Below are positions 54,106 to 63,210 of a stretch of DNA of 64,000 nt, in pieces. Position 1 is the first letter of the stretch. Every line of letters starts with the position of its first letter. The stretch comes from Hyphomicrobiaceae bacterium. Its GTDB lineage: Bacteria > Pseudomonadota > Alphaproteobacteria > Rhizobiales > Hyphomicrobiaceae. The stretch covers positions 1 through 64,000 of the forward strand of contig JALHOW010000002.1 of NCBI GenBank assembly GCA_022842785.1. Reading direction: 5' to 3'. The notes beneath the pieces are model-generated. The model saw nothing but the letters and a program-made list of their open reading frames with translations, was not told the DNA's origin and searched no databases. The position numbers were made by a program, and so were the translations under genes.

Positions 54106-56310
54106 ATGCTTGGACCGCCCGCCGTCGCGCGCCCGCGCGTGCCGGTGCTGTTGCCCGTTGCCCTCGACCAGACCTACGACTATGCGGTGCCCTCCGGCGT
54201 CGAGGTGGAGCCCGGCGATTTCGTGATCGTCCCCTTCGGCCCACAAACGCGCATCGGCCTCGTGTGGGACCAGCCCGTCGGCGATCAGGGCAAGCCTGTC
54301 GACGAGAAAAAGCTCAAGAGCATCATCGAGCGCATGGACGCGCCCGCGCTGCCCCCGACATCGCTGCGCTTCGCCGAATGGGTGGCCCGCTACACGCTCG
54401 CGCCGCTCGGCATGGTCGTGCGCATGATGATGAGCGCGCAGGCGGCTTTCGAGCCGGCCAAGCCGCGCCTCGGCGTCGCGCGAGTCGAGGGTGCTGCCGA
54501 GCCGCCGCGCATGACGCCAGCGCGCAAGCGTGCACTCAATATAGCGGCGGACGGCCTGATCCGCGCCAAGAGTGCGCTCGCCTCCGAGGCTGCCTGCAGC
54601 ACGGGCGTGATCGACGGGTTGATCGAAGCGGGGTGTCTCGTCGAAGTCGTCATACCCGAGCGCCGATTTCCGCGGCCAGATCCGGTGCACACGACCGTAA
54701 CGTTCACGGACGCTCAGCAGGAGGCTGTCGAGACACTCGCCTCGGCCGTCGGGGCCGGCACGTTCTCCGTATCGCTGCTCGATGGCGTGACCGGCTCTGG
54801 CAAAACCGAGGTCTACTTCGAGGCTGTCGCGCGCACGCTCGAGCAGGGGCGGCAGGCGCTGATCATGCTGCCCGAGATCGCGCTCACCAGCCAGTTCATG
54901 GATCGCTTCAAGGCGCGCTTCGGCTGCGCGCCCGCGGAATGGCATTCGGCGCTTTCCGGTCCCGAGCGCGGGCGCGTATGGAAAGCGGCGGCGACGGGCG
55001 AAGCACGTGTGATCGCCGGCGCGCGGTCGGCGCTGTTTCTGCCCTTCGCCGATCTCGGCTTGATCGTCGTCGACGAAGAGCACGATCCGGGCTTCAAGCA
55101 GGAGGATCGCGTCCACTACCAGGGTCGCGACATGAGCGTCGTGCGCGCGCATCTGGGTGGCGCGGCGGTCGTGCTCGCTTCGGCGACCCCGTCGATCGAA
55201 AGCCACGTGAATGCGCGTTCGGGGCGCTACCGGCACCTCATTCTGCCAGGGCGCTACACGGGCGTAGACCTCCCCGAAATCACGCCGATCGATCTGCGCA
55301 TATCGCCGCCGGAGAAAGGCCGCTGGCTCTCGCCCGTACTTGTGAACGCCATGGCCGAGACCATGGCCAAGCGCCAGCAGACGCTGCTCTTCCTCAATCG
55401 CCGTGGCTATGCCCCGCTCACGCTCTGCCGATCCTGCGGCCACCGCATCGAGTGCCCGCAGTGCACGGCCTGGCTCGTGGAGCACCGCTTCCGCCATCGG
55501 CTCAACTGCCACCATTGCGGCTTCTCGATGCCGCTGCCCTCGAAGTGCCCGAAGTGCGGGGAGGCCGACAGCCTCGTCGCTTGCGGCCCCGGCGTCGAGC
55601 GCATCGACGAGGAAGTGCGCGAGCGCTTTCCCGAGGCGCGCATCGCGCTGCTCTCATCGGACCTCATTCCCTCGCTCACCGAGATGCGCGACATCATCAA
55701 GCGCATCGAGAGTAACGATATCGACATCATCATCGGGACGCAGATCGTGGCCAAGGGCCACCACTTCCCGGACCTCTCGATCGTCGGCGTCATCGACGGC
55801 GATCTCGGCCTCGCGCAGGGCGCCGATCCGCGCGCCGCGGAACGGACGTTCCAGCTCCTGCATCAGGTCACGGGACGCGCCGGCCGTGCACTCGCCAAGG
55901 GCGCCGGTTACATCCAGACGCACATGCCCGAGCATCCTGTGATGGATGCGATCGTACGTGGCGATCGTGAGGCCTTCATCGAGCGGGAAATCCGCACGCG
56001 CCAGCTCGCCATGCTGCCGCCGTATGGCCGGCTCGCCTCGCTGATCATCTCGGCACGGCAAAAGGACGTGGCCGAGCGTGTCGCACAGGATATTGCGCGG
56101 CGCGCGCCTGCCGCCCCCCGCATCGAGGTACTGGGCCCCGCCGAGGCGCCGATCTCGATCATTCGCGGGCGCTATCGCTGGCGGCTGCTGCTCAAGGCCC
56201 CCCGAGAGCTGGACGTCCAGGCCTATCTGCGCGCCTGGCTGGCCGAGATCCCCGAGATCAAGGGCGACCTGCGACTTACGGTCGACATCGACCCCTACAG
56301 CTTCCTGTAG
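54106..56310 (+). CDS. priA: Primosomal protein N' (replication restart helicase)
   Basis: 3'-5' helicase that reloads DnaB at stalled forks. The first 100 residues form the fork-binding domain (VALDQTYDYAVPSGVEVEPGD). The Walker A is LLDGVTGSGKTEVYFEA, Walker B IVVDEEHDPGFKQED, and the zinc region has eight Cys in CRSCGHRIECPQC and CHHCGFSMPLPSKCPKCG. The helicase C-domain has TQIVAKGHHFPDL and LLHQVTGRAGRALAKG. I use the ATG at 54106 (734 residues); a TTG seven codons earlier is possible. Confidence 0.95.
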   Translation: MLGPPAVARPRVPVLLPVALDQTYDYAVPSGVEVEPGDFVIVPFGPQTRIGLVWDQPVGDQGKPVDEKKLKSIIERMDAPALPPTSLRFAEWVARYTLAPLGMVVRMMMSAQAAFEPAKPRLGVARVEGAAEPPRMTPARKRALNIAADGLIRAKSALASEAACSTGVIDGLIEAGCLVEVVIPERRFPRPDPVHTTVTFTDAQQEAVETLASAVGAGTFSVSLLDGVTGSGKTEVYFEAVARTLEQGRQALIMLPEIALTSQFMDRFKARFGCAPAEWHSALSGPERGRVWKAAATGEARVIAGARSALFLPFADLGLIVVDEEHDPGFKQEDRVHYQGRDMSVVRAHLGGAAVVLASATPSIESHVNARSGRYRHLILPGRYTGVDLPEITPIDLRISPPEKGRWLSPVLVNAMAETMAKRQQTLLFLNRRGYAPLTLCRSCGHRIECPQCTAWLVEHRFRHRLNCHHCGFSMPLPSKCPKCGEADSLVACGPGVERIDEEVRERFPEARIALLSSDLIPSLTEMRDIIKRIESNDIDIIIGTQIVAKGHHFPDLSIVGVIDGDLGLAQGADPRAAERTFQLLHQVTGRAGRALAKGAGYIQTHMPEHPVMDAIVRGDREAFIEREIRTRQLAMLPPYGRLASLIISARQKDVAERVAQDIARRAPAAPRIEVLGPAEAPISIIRGRYRWRLLLKAPRELDVQAYLRAWLAEIPEIKGDLRLTVDIDPYSFL

Positions 56311-56342
56311 CCGGTCAGTGGCAGCGAGGAGGACGAAGGTCG

Positions 56343-56858
56343 TCAGAGAGATGAATTGGCCACATAAAAGGTGATCACTATTCCTGCAATCGCGAACAGC
56401 TCGCGCCGTACCTTTGCCGCGTGGCGGCGATGCTCGACACTGGGACCGGGAAAGAAGACGCCATACGTCAACAGCACGCCAAAAAGCGGTATAGAGAAGA
56501 TGAATCCCAAGATCGCGTGGACGACGAACCGCCACGACGACGACGCTTCCTCGTCCATGGCCAGCACGTTCTCGTCCATAGCCCGAAAGAAGACCGTGCA
56601 ACCCACAAACGAAAGCACGAATGCGTCGTGATACCAGTCAGGCAGATCGAGATGCACAAACGAAGCTAAATAACTCAGCAAGTCATGGAGAGGGGCGGTC
56701 AGGCGACGCCAGACCTGCATGAAGTCGCTCAGGACCGGCACCAAGCCAATTTTGAGCACCTTTTGAATTAGGCTGATCAGGGCAATGGCACCGAGCGGCA
56801 CGCCGAAAAGCGCAGCTTGTATTCCAGCGTCGTCCGTCTTACCGGCTTTAGGTGCCAT
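56343..56858 (-). CDS. Hypothetical membrane protein
   Basis: A 171-residue protein with four hydrophobic segments (about 15-36, 75-93, 108-130 and 152-169) separated by charged loops. One loop is EEASSSWR, another FPGPSVEHRRHAAKVRRE. I do not recognise a family. It is convergent with priA, 32 bases from its stop. The base composition is a little less GC-rich than its neighbours and the upstream region is long, both compatible with recent acquisition. Confidence 0.65.
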   Translation of the reverse strand: MAPKAGKTDDAGIQAALFGVPLGAIALISLIQKVLKIGLVPVLSDFMQVWRRLTAPLHDLLSYLASFVHLDLPDWYHDAFVLSFVGCTVFFRAMDENVLAMDEEASSSWRFVVHAILGFIFSIPLFGVLLTYGVFFPGPSVEHRRHAAKVRRELFAIAGIVITFYVANSSL

Positions 56859-57228
56859 GGGAGCGCCCCTCGCGCGTTGCGTCTTTCTGAACGCATTTTA
56901 GTCAACTGATTTTTGGTCCGCCAGGATGTCGACGTTCGGCTGCAATGCCTGCAGAGGAACCCCCCGCGGCAAATTCGTTCGGAGGAGATCTGGCGCGCAA
57001 ATCCACTGCGGCTAAGCGCCCGGAATGACGGCCAATTGCGGCCCAATTGATCGTGAATATGGCGCTGCAGCAACGATCTAAGATATCAGAATTGCTTGGA
57101 AATCGTGCTTAACATAGGTGTCATTAGGGCGCAGTATTGTGCAACGCAATAGAAGTCCCATATGACTTAGTGTGAGACCGGCGCCACCAAGAGTGCCGGC
57201 TCGCGTGTGCCAACTCAAGGGGTGCATC
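56859..57228. other. 370-bp intergenic region between divergent genes
   Basis: No gene is supported. The sequence is less GC-rich than average. A 16-bp inverted repeat AAGTC-CCATAT-GACTT (57153-57168) lies 60 bp upstream of the acetyltransferase start and could be a regulator site. Nothing else stands out. Confidence 0.45.
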
Positions 57229-57876
57229 ATGAGCAGCATAACATCGCGCGCGGTCATCGATCCCGACGACGCGCCAGATCTCCAGCAGGGCGCCCTTCAG
57301 TCGGAGGTGCATCCGCTCAACGCCGCGACCGTGCGCAAGCTATGGCCGACCGAGGGCCACCTCTTTCGCGACCATCTCCTGCGCCTCGACAAGGACAGCC
57401 GGCGCCTGCGGTTCGCCCACGGCGTGTCCGATAGCTTCATCGAGGACTATGCCGCCCGCATGAGCGACATGGGCTCGATTGTCTTCGGCTACTTCGTCGA
57501 TGGCGAGGTGCGGGCCGCCGCCGAGTTGCGCAAGCTCTCCGACGACTGGGGCGTCGAGGCCGAGGCGGCCTTCTCCGTCGAACACGCCTACCAGGACCAG
57601 GGCATCGGCTCGGCGCTCATGGGCCGCGTCATCCGCTCGGCGCGTAACCGTGGCGTCAGGCTCCTGTTCATGAGCTGCCTCGCCGAAAACGCCAAGATGC
57701 AAACGATCGCCAAGAAGCACGAGGCTGAGCTGCGTTTCGAATATGGCGAGGTGATCGGCGAGATCATTCCGAGCGGCCCGGACTACTTCTCCCTGCTCGC
57801 CGAAGCAACGGACGACCGCGTCGGCTACATGATGGCGGTGCTCGATCTTTCCTCGCGGCTCGTGAAGGCGGCCTGA
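57229..57876 (+). CDS. GNAT family N-acetyltransferase
   Basis: A 215-residue GNAT protein from the ATG at 57229, which follows AAGGGG. The acetyl-CoA motif A is AFSVEHAYQDQGIGSALMGR and motif B LLFMSCLAENAKMQTIAKKH. The N-terminal 45 residues (SAVIDPDDAP and LHPLNAATVRKLWP-like) match the extended N-terminus seen in Acyl-CoA-ligase-associated or stand-alone acetyltransferases. The substrate is unknown; it is not linked to the other GNAT gene at 50.6 kb. Confidence 0.9.
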   Translation: MSSITSRAVIDPDDAPDLQQGALQSEVHPLNAATVRKLWPTEGHLFRDHLLRLDKDSRRLRFAHGVSDSFIEDYAARMSDMGSIVFGYFVDGEVRAAAELRKLSDDWGVEAEAAFSVEHAYQDQGIGSALMGRVIRSARNRGVRLLFMSCLAENAKMQTIAKKHEAELRFEYGEVIGEIIPSGPDYFSLLAEATDDRVGYMMAVLDLSSRLVKAA

Positions 57877-58045
57877 GGCAAAAGCCGGACGCGCGAAAAT
57901 TGAACCGGAGATATTCCGACGATTAACCCGTCCCCGGTCACAGGTTTGACCTGTTCCGACGCGATGGAATGTGCTCGCCGTGGTTGCCTCGTGAGGCACC
58001 GCGCGCTAGCACATCTCTACAGGCACGGATCGGCGGCACCTGCGG

Positions 58046-58468
58046 ATGATCGAGACCCTGACAGAACTCATCAGCGACAATCGCGCACTCGCCGTGGCGG
58101 GCGTGATCCTGCTGCTGCTCGTGTTTGTGCCGGCTGCGCGCACGGTGACGCAGGTGTCCTTGCGGATCTTCGCGCGTCTGCTCCTGCTGATCGCGCTTGT
58201 CGCGCTGGTCAGTGATGGCACGCGCACGATCGCCAGCGACCGCGGCCTCGTCGTCACGTCAGCCCTCCAATACTGGGCCGAGATTGCCCCGGTGATGCTC
58301 GAGAACCTCAAACGCACGCTCTCGCTGAAGATCCACCCGCTCTTTTGGGATGGCATTCTGGTGCCGCTGCTCAGCCTGCCGGCCTGGCTGTTCCTGGCAG
58401 CCAGCGCACTGATCATTCTCTTTCTCGCCCGCAAGCGGCACAAGACCAACATCTTCGTCAACGCCTGA
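58046..58468 (+). CDS. Hypothetical membrane protein
   Basis: A 140-residue protein with three hydrophobic helices (about 15-32, 41-57 and 107-128) and a basic C-terminus ARKRHKTNIFVNA. The loop between helices two and three contains DRGLVVTSALQYWAEI. I do not recognise a family. It ends 12 bases before the reductase gene, so the two are co-transcribed. Confidence 0.75.
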   Translation: MIETLTELISDNRALAVAGVILLLLVFVPAARTVTQVSLRIFARLLLLIALVALVSDGTRTIASDRGLVVTSALQYWAEIAPVMLENLKRTLSLKIHPLFWDGILVPLLSLPAWLFLAASALIILFLARKRHKTNIFVNA

Positions 58469-58480
58469 GCGAGGCTTCCC

Positions 58481-59518
58481 ATGAAGATGCTCGTCACAGG
58501 TGCCAACGGCCATGTCGGCTTCGGCGTGTGCAAGGCATTGCTGGCTGGCGGCCACGACGTTCGCGCCTCGATCCGCTCGGCCAGCGACGCGGCCAAGGCG
58601 ACGCCGCTCAAGGCTATGGGGATCGATGATATCGTCGGCCTCGATGTGCGCGCGTTCGAGCCGTTCGTCGAAGCCTGTCGCGGCATCGACGTGCTCGTCC
58701 ACGTCGCCGCCACCTACGATATGCGTCCGACGGGCGCGAGCGAAAGCCAGTCCATGCTGCGCGACAGCACCGAGGGCGCGGCCAATGCCGTACGCGCCGC
58801 CGCGCGCGCCGGCGTGCCGAAGGTTGTTCTGACATCTTCCGTCGCAGCGCTCCCGCGCGTCCGCGCGGAGGATCCGCCGGTCACGGAAGCCGACTGGGCG
58901 ACCGATCTCGCCGTTCCCTATTTCCGCGCCAAGACCGAGGGCGAGCGCGCCGCGTGGAAGGCCGCGGAGGAAACCGGCATCAAGCTCGTCACACTCCTGC
59001 CGGGGACGATCGGCGGTCCCGATTTCCGCCGCCGCACGCCCTCGCTCGGCATGATCGAGAGCATCATGCTCGGGTCCATGCGCCTGGGTGCCCCGAACAC
59101 GAACATTGCCTACGTCGACGTGCGCGATGTCGCCGCCGCGCACGTGCTGGCGGCCGAGCGTGATGTCGAGGGGCGCTTCATCATCGTCAACGACCACGCC
59201 CCGGAAATGCGGGAACTGAGCCTGCTCATGCACTGGTCGGACGCGTCCGTTCCGGCGGCCCCCGCCGTGCTCCCCGACTTCGTCATGCGTGCCGGCCCCG
59301 CGCTCGACTGGCTGCGGGCGAGCGTACTCCGCACGCCCCGCATGGTGAGCCGCGAGCTGGTCGAAACCATGCGCGGGAAGGTCACCAAGGCGAGCAATGC
59401 CCGCGCCAAGGCCGAGCTCGGCTGGCGCCAGACCGTGGGCCTCGACCGCAGTCTTTCGGAAACCATGGCTGCCATCCGGGCGCTGCGCCGCCAGGAGGGG
59501 CACAAGCTCGTCATCTGA
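58481..59518 (+). CDS. NAD-dependent epimerase/dehydratase family (extended SDR) protein
   Basis: A 345-residue extended short-chain dehydrogenase. The cofactor motif is MLVTGANGHVGFGVCKALL, DVLVHVAATYDM the NAG-like strand, and VVLTSSVAALP plus the catalytic YFRAK hold the Ser-Tyr-Lys set. Resemblance is to dihydroflavonol reductase-like (NAD-dependent reductase) proteins. It is in a two-gene unit with the membrane protein just upstream. The substrate is unknown. Confidence 0.9.
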   Translation: MKMLVTGANGHVGFGVCKALLAGGHDVRASIRSASDAAKATPLKAMGIDDIVGLDVRAFEPFVEACRGIDVLVHVAATYDMRPTGASESQSMLRDSTEGAANAVRAAARAGVPKVVLTSSVAALPRVRAEDPPVTEADWATDLAVPYFRAKTEGERAAWKAAEETGIKLVTLLPGTIGGPDFRRRTPSLGMIESIMLGSMRLGAPNTNIAYVDVRDVAAAHVLAAERDVEGRFIIVNDHAPEMRELSLLMHWSDASVPAAPAVLPDFVMRAGPALDWLRASVLRTPRMVSRELVETMRGKVTKASNARAKAELGWRQTVGLDRSLSETMAAIRALRRQEGHKLVI

Positions 59519-59694
59519 CTATTCCGCGCGATCAGGACATAATCTTCGGAATGGTTGGCCATTGACTTTCCGGGGCTGCTTGATCATCTTCCCGCGCATG
59601 AGCACCGGTTTCGCCATCATCCGACGTATGCGCGCGCGCCCTCTGGCGCGGCAGCGATGACGGCTTGTTGTCCAAAGAAGCCTGTTGATCGCAC

Positions 59695-59720
59695 GCCGCG
59701 CCTTTGACGCGGCTTTTTTT
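59695..59720 (+). terminator. Canonical intrinsic terminator ahead of argC
   Basis: GCCGCG (59695-59700), 7-nt loop, CGCGGC (59708-59713), then seven T residues (59714-59720). This is the cleanest Rho-independent terminator in the window. It lies 180 bp beyond the SDR stop and only 50 bp before the argC ATG, so it either ends the SDR transcript late or acts inside an argC leader. The 59519-59694 region holds no supported gene. Confidence 0.85.
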
Positions 59721-59770
59721 GTGCCCGCAAGCACCGCTCCCCAACTGGGACAACGTTCAGGATCACGACC

Positions 59771-60745
59771 ATGGCCACCACGACCGCTGCCAAAAGCAAG
59801 CCAGCCGCCATCAAAGGCAAGGTTCCGGCCGTCTTCATCGACGGCGAAGCCGGCACGACTGGCCTCGAAATCCGCCAGCGGCTCGCCGGCACCAAGGGTA
59901 TCGCGATCAAGTCGATCGATCCCGACAAGCGCAAGGATCCCGCCGCGCGGAAGGCCCTCATGGCCGAGACGGATGTCGTCATCCTCTGCCTGCCGGATGA
60001 CGCGGCGAAGGAGGCTGTCGCGCTTGCCGACTCGCTTGGCGCAGAGAGCCCGCGGATCATCGATGCCTCGACGGCACATCGCGTCGCGCCCGGCTGGACG
60101 TACGGTGTTCCCGAGCTGGCACCCGGACAGGCGGAAGCCATCGCGACGTCGAAGCGCGTGACCAATCCGGGCTGCTATCCGACAGGCGGCATCCTGCTGC
60201 TGCGGCCGCTGGTCGACGCGGGCATCATTCCCGCGGACTACCCCATCACCGTGAACGCGGTCTCGGGTTATTCAGGCGGCGGCAAGTCGATGATCCAGGC
60301 GTACGATGCAGGCACAGCGCCGTCGTTCGAGCTCTACGGGCTCGCGATGACGCACAAGCATCTGCCCGAGCTGCAGAAGTACAGCAATCTCACGCGGCGT
60401 CCGATATTCGTTCCGTCCGTCGGCAATTTCCGGCAGGGCATGCTGGTGAGCGTGCCGCTGCATTTGGACACGCTGCCGGGAAGCCCCTGCCTGAAGGACC
60501 TGGAGCTGGCGCTCGACAAATATTACCAGGGTCAGAAGCTCGTCTCGGTCATCAAGGAGCCGGCGGCGACACTGCCGCGTCTCGAAGCCGAAACGCTCAA
60601 TGGGACGGACAAAATCGAGTTGTTCGTTTACGGCAATGCGGCGCTGAAACAGGCCGTGCTGGTCGCGCGACTCGACAATCTCGGCAAGGGTGCGTCCGGC
60701 GCCGCCGTGCAGAATCTCGGCATTATGCTGGGATTGGATTTTTAG
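59771..60745 (+). CDS. argC: N-acetyl-gamma-glutamyl-phosphate reductase (type 2)
   Basis: NADPH-dependent third step of arginine synthesis. The 324 residues open with a 15-residue Lys/Ala tail, then the short type 2 core: FIDGEAGTTGLEIRQRLAG, the catalytic Cys in VTNPGCYPTGGILLL, VNAVSGYSGGGKSMI and FVPSVGNFRQGMLV. The type 2 length and lack of the type 1 insertions fit alphaproteobacteria. Another arginine gene, argG, is at the window end but not in the same transcript. Confidence 0.95.
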   Translation: MATTTAAKSKPAAIKGKVPAVFIDGEAGTTGLEIRQRLAGTKGIAIKSIDPDKRKDPAARKALMAETDVVILCLPDDAAKEAVALADSLGAESPRIIDASTAHRVAPGWTYGVPELAPGQAEAIATSKRVTNPGCYPTGGILLLRPLVDAGIIPADYPITVNAVSGYSGGGKSMIQAYDAGTAPSFELYGLAMTHKHLPELQKYSNLTRRPIFVPSVGNFRQGMLVSVPLHLDTLPGSPCLKDLELALDKYYQGQKLVSVIKEPAATLPRLEAETLNGTDKIELFVYGNAALKQAVLVARLDNLGKGASGAAVQNLGIMLGLDF

Positions 60746-60787
60746 TTCGCATTTGCGCGCGACATTCGCGGCGACTGCGCCGCAGTC

Positions 60788-60926
60788 CCTTCTCCCCGTC
60801 CTATACGGGGAGAAGGTTAGGATGAGGGGCGGCGGCACTTACCGACGTCAGAGTATGCCGCCGCCCCTCACGTCGTGCTGAAAGCACGCCTCTGGCGTGA
60901 CCCTCTCCCCGCGCGCGGGGAGAGGG
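60788..60926. repeat. Intergenic nested-palindrome repeat, longest copy
   Basis: CCTTCTCCCCG hairpin from 60788, inner arms TGAGGGGCGGC (60823-60833) and GCCGCCCCTCA (60860-60870), and a closing CCCTCTCCCCGC-GC-GCGGGGAGAGGG (60901-60926). Between the inner arm and the closing hairpin there is an extra segment of about 30 bp that itself contains a small hairpin (GTGCTGAAAGCAC). It separates the convergent argC and hemW genes. Confidence 0.9.
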
Positions 60927-60937
60927 AGAATAGAGAG

Positions 60938-62116
60938 CTAAGCATCCACCGGCTCGAAGCTCGCGGAGAGCTGCAGCACCAGTTCGTTGAGCACGAAGCG
61001 GCCGGCGCGGGTCGCGACGAGGCGATCCGGCGTGGGTTGTTGGAGAAGCGCGAGCTTCTCCAGCCGCTCGATGGCGGCGCGTGACGGGCGAACGCCCCCG
61101 AGCGCTTCGAGCCGCCGCAGATCGATGCCTTCCGCAAGCCTCAAGCTCATGAGCAGCATTTCGTCGGCTTCTTCCGCGGACGTGAGCGTCGCGTCCTCGA
61201 CGATACCGTGGCCCTGCTGCTCGACGGAGGCCGCCCAGGCCTCGGGTTGACGCTCACTCATGAGCGCGTGGCGCGCGCCGTCGATGACGAGGCGGCCATG
61301 CGCGCCTGGACCAACGCCCGCGTAATCGCCATAGCGCCAGTACGTGAGATTGTGACGGCTCTCCGCGCCGACGCGCGCGTGATTGGAGATCTCGTATGCC
61401 GGAATTCCGGCAGCATCCGTCAGCTCCTGCGTGATCTCGAAAAGTGTATCGGCAAGCTCGGGATCGGGCACGGCGAGCTTGCCGGCGCGATGCAGCCCTG
61501 CGAAGGGCGTGCCCTCCTCGATCGTGAGCTGATAGAGCGAGAGATGATCGCGCATCATGGCGAGTGCTTCAGAAAGCTCGGCGCGCCAAGCCTCAGGCGT
61601 CTGCGCGGGCCGAGCATAGATGAGATCGAATGAGAAGCGCTCGAACGTGCGCGCGGCGATCTCGATGGCGCGGCGCGCTTCAGCGACGGAATGCAGGCGG
61701 CCAAGCGCCTTGAGGTCCCTGTCGTTCAATGCCTGCACGCCGAGAGAAACACGATTGACGCCAGCGGCACGATAACCGGCGAAGCGATCAGCCTCCACGC
61801 TCGACGGGTTGGCTTCGAGCGTAACTTCGGCATCGCGCGCAACCGGCCACGACTTGCCAATGGCATCGAGCACGCCGCCGACCGTCTCGGGCTTCATGAG
61901 CGAGGGCGTCCCGCCGCCGAGGAAGATGCTCGTCACGGTGCGGCCCGGTGCGAGTGCCGCCATGTGCGCGATCTCGCGTACGAAGGCGGCAGCGAAGCGT
62001 GGCTCATCGACGCCGGCCATGCGCACGTGGCTGTTGAAGTCGCAATACGGGCATTTGGACGCGCAGAACGGCCAATGGACATAGACGCCAAAGCCTGGGT
62101 TTGCGGAGTTACCCAT
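60938..62116 (-). CDS. hemW: Radical SAM family heme chaperone HemW
   Basis: A 392-residue relative of coproporphyrinogen dehydrogenase that binds and delivers heme. The radical SAM motif is [15 protein letters not shown]; the fourth-Cys CXXXCXXC-x-C pattern of true HemN is absent (Phe after the third Cys). Other marks are [29 protein letters not shown] (shortened) and [21 protein letters not shown]. The start overlaps the rdgB stop by eight bases, the usual rdgB-hemW coupling. Confidence 0.94.
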   Translation of the reverse strand: MGNSANPGFGVYVHWPFCASKCPYCDFNSHVRMAGVDEPRFAAAFVREIAHMAALAPGRTVTSIFLGGGTPSLMKPETVGGVLDAIGKSWPVARDAEVTLEANPSSVEADRFAGYRAAGVNRVSLGVQALNDRDLKALGRLHSVAEARRAIEIAARTFERFSFDLIYARPAQTPEAWRAELSEALAMMRDHLSLYQLTIEEGTPFAGLHRAGKLAVPDPELADTLFEITQELTDAAGIPAYEISNHARVGAESRHNLTYWRYGDYAGVGPGAHGRLVIDGARHALMSERQPEAWAASVEQQGHGIVEDATLTSAEEADEMLLMSLRLAEGIDLRRLEALGGVRPSRAAIERLEKLALLQQPTPDRLVATRAGRFVLNELVLQLSASFEPVDA

Positions 62117-62732
62117 CGCGTTTGTCCATCAGGGCTGCAACGAAGAGCGCGAACGCACGGGCGCGATGGCTGATGGCGTGCTTAGCCTCCGCCTCCATCT
62201 CGCCGAAGGTCAACTCCTCGCCGTCGGCCAGGAACATCGGATCATAGCCGAAGCCCTTCTCGCCGCGCGGCGGCCAGACGAGATGACCGAAGACCTTGCC
62301 CTCGAACACTTCCGTCTCGCCGTCGGGCCACGCGAGGCAAAGCGCAGCAGTGAAATTCGCGCGACGACTATCGGGATCGCGTGCGAGTTTCTCTTCGAGT
62401 TCGCGCTCGACGCGCTGCATGGCAAAGTTGAAGTCCTTGGACGGTCCAGCCCAGCGCGCCGAATATACGCCCGGATCACCGCCAAGGGCTTCCACTTCCA
62501 GCCCCGAGTCGTCGGAGAGCGCGGGCAGACCGCTCGCCTTGGCGCTGTGCAGCGCCTTCAGCCGCGCATTGCCAGCAAAAGTCGTCTCGGTCTCCTCGGG
62601 CTCGCTGATGTCGAGTTCGCCGGCCGAAATCGCGCTCATGCCATAGGGGCGAATGAGATCGTTGATCTCGCGGATCTTGCCGGGGTTGTGGCTGGCGACG
62701 ACGAGCCGCGTGCCGGGAACGAGTTTGCGCAT
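62109..62732 (-). CDS. rdgB: RdgB/HAM1 family non-canonical purine NTP pyrophosphatase
   Basis: Hydrolyses dITP, XTP and ITP to keep deaminated purines out of nucleic acids. The 207 residues show the substrate-binding [39 protein letters not shown] (in parts: [23 protein letters not shown]) and [19 protein letters not shown]. It starts 11 bases after the VOC gene and overlaps hemW. Confidence 0.95.
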   Translation of the reverse strand: MRKLVPGTRLVVASHNPGKIREINDLIRPYGMSAISAGELDISEPEETETTFAGNARLKALHSAKASGLPALSDDSGLEVEALGGDPGVYSARWAGPSKDFNFAMQRVERELEEKLARDPDSRRANFTAALCLAWPDGETEVFEGKVFGHLVWPPRGEKGFGYDPMFLADGEELTFGEMEAEAKHAISHRARAFALFVAALMDKRDG

Positions 62733-62743
62733 CAGCCCAATCC

Positions 62744-63184
62744 TTAAGAATCCAGTCCCCAGATTTTAGGTTCGGCGAACTCGAGACAGTTGCCCGCGGG
62801 GTCGCGGAAGTAGATGGAGCGACCGCCACTCGGCCACACGAAATCGGCTTCAATGGCAACGCCGGCGGCTTCGAGGCGGCGCTTCCAGTCGTCGATCTCG
62901 TCGCGGTTCGCGCGGAAGCAGACATGCCCCTCGCCGGTCGCGCCATGAGGCGGCACAGGAAGCTTTGCGTTCTCGGGCGGCGGCACCACTGTCGCCTTCG
63001 GATTGAAGATCAGCAGCACCTGATCGCCGCAGCGATAGAAGAGCTGGCGCCCCGCGAGCTTGGAGAAAGGCACCATGCCGAGCACGTCTGCGTAGAAGCT
63101 CTCCGTCGCGTCGAGATCGGCCGCGTACATGACGGTCTCGAGAATGCCGGACGGTGGTGCCTTGTCTCGCGCGTTCTCTGGCAT
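62744..63184 (-). CDS. VOC family protein (glyoxalase-like)
   Basis: A 146-residue VOC-fold protein: [24 protein letters not shown] at the start, [17 protein letters not shown]-like centre, [20 protein letters not shown] and the closing [17 protein letters not shown] with the metal-ligand Glu. It resembles fosfomycin-resistance/glyoxalase-like single-domain proteins. It is located 26 bp after argG and just before rdgB. Confidence 0.9.
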   Translation of the reverse strand: MPENARDKAPPSGILETVMYAADLDATESFYADVLGMVPFSKLAGRQLFYRCGDQVLLIFNPKATVVPPPENAKLPVPPHGATGEGHVCFRANRDEIDDWKRRLEAAGVAIEADFVWPSGGRSIYFRDPAGNCLEFAEPKIWGLDS

Positions 63185-63210
63185 GGGGCGGTCCCCGATT
63201 TCAAAACTCC

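Noticed and set aside
53980-55515. A 511-codon minus-strand frame opposite priA
   Set aside because: It is a shadow of priA, which has helicase motifs and the zinc-binding cysteines.
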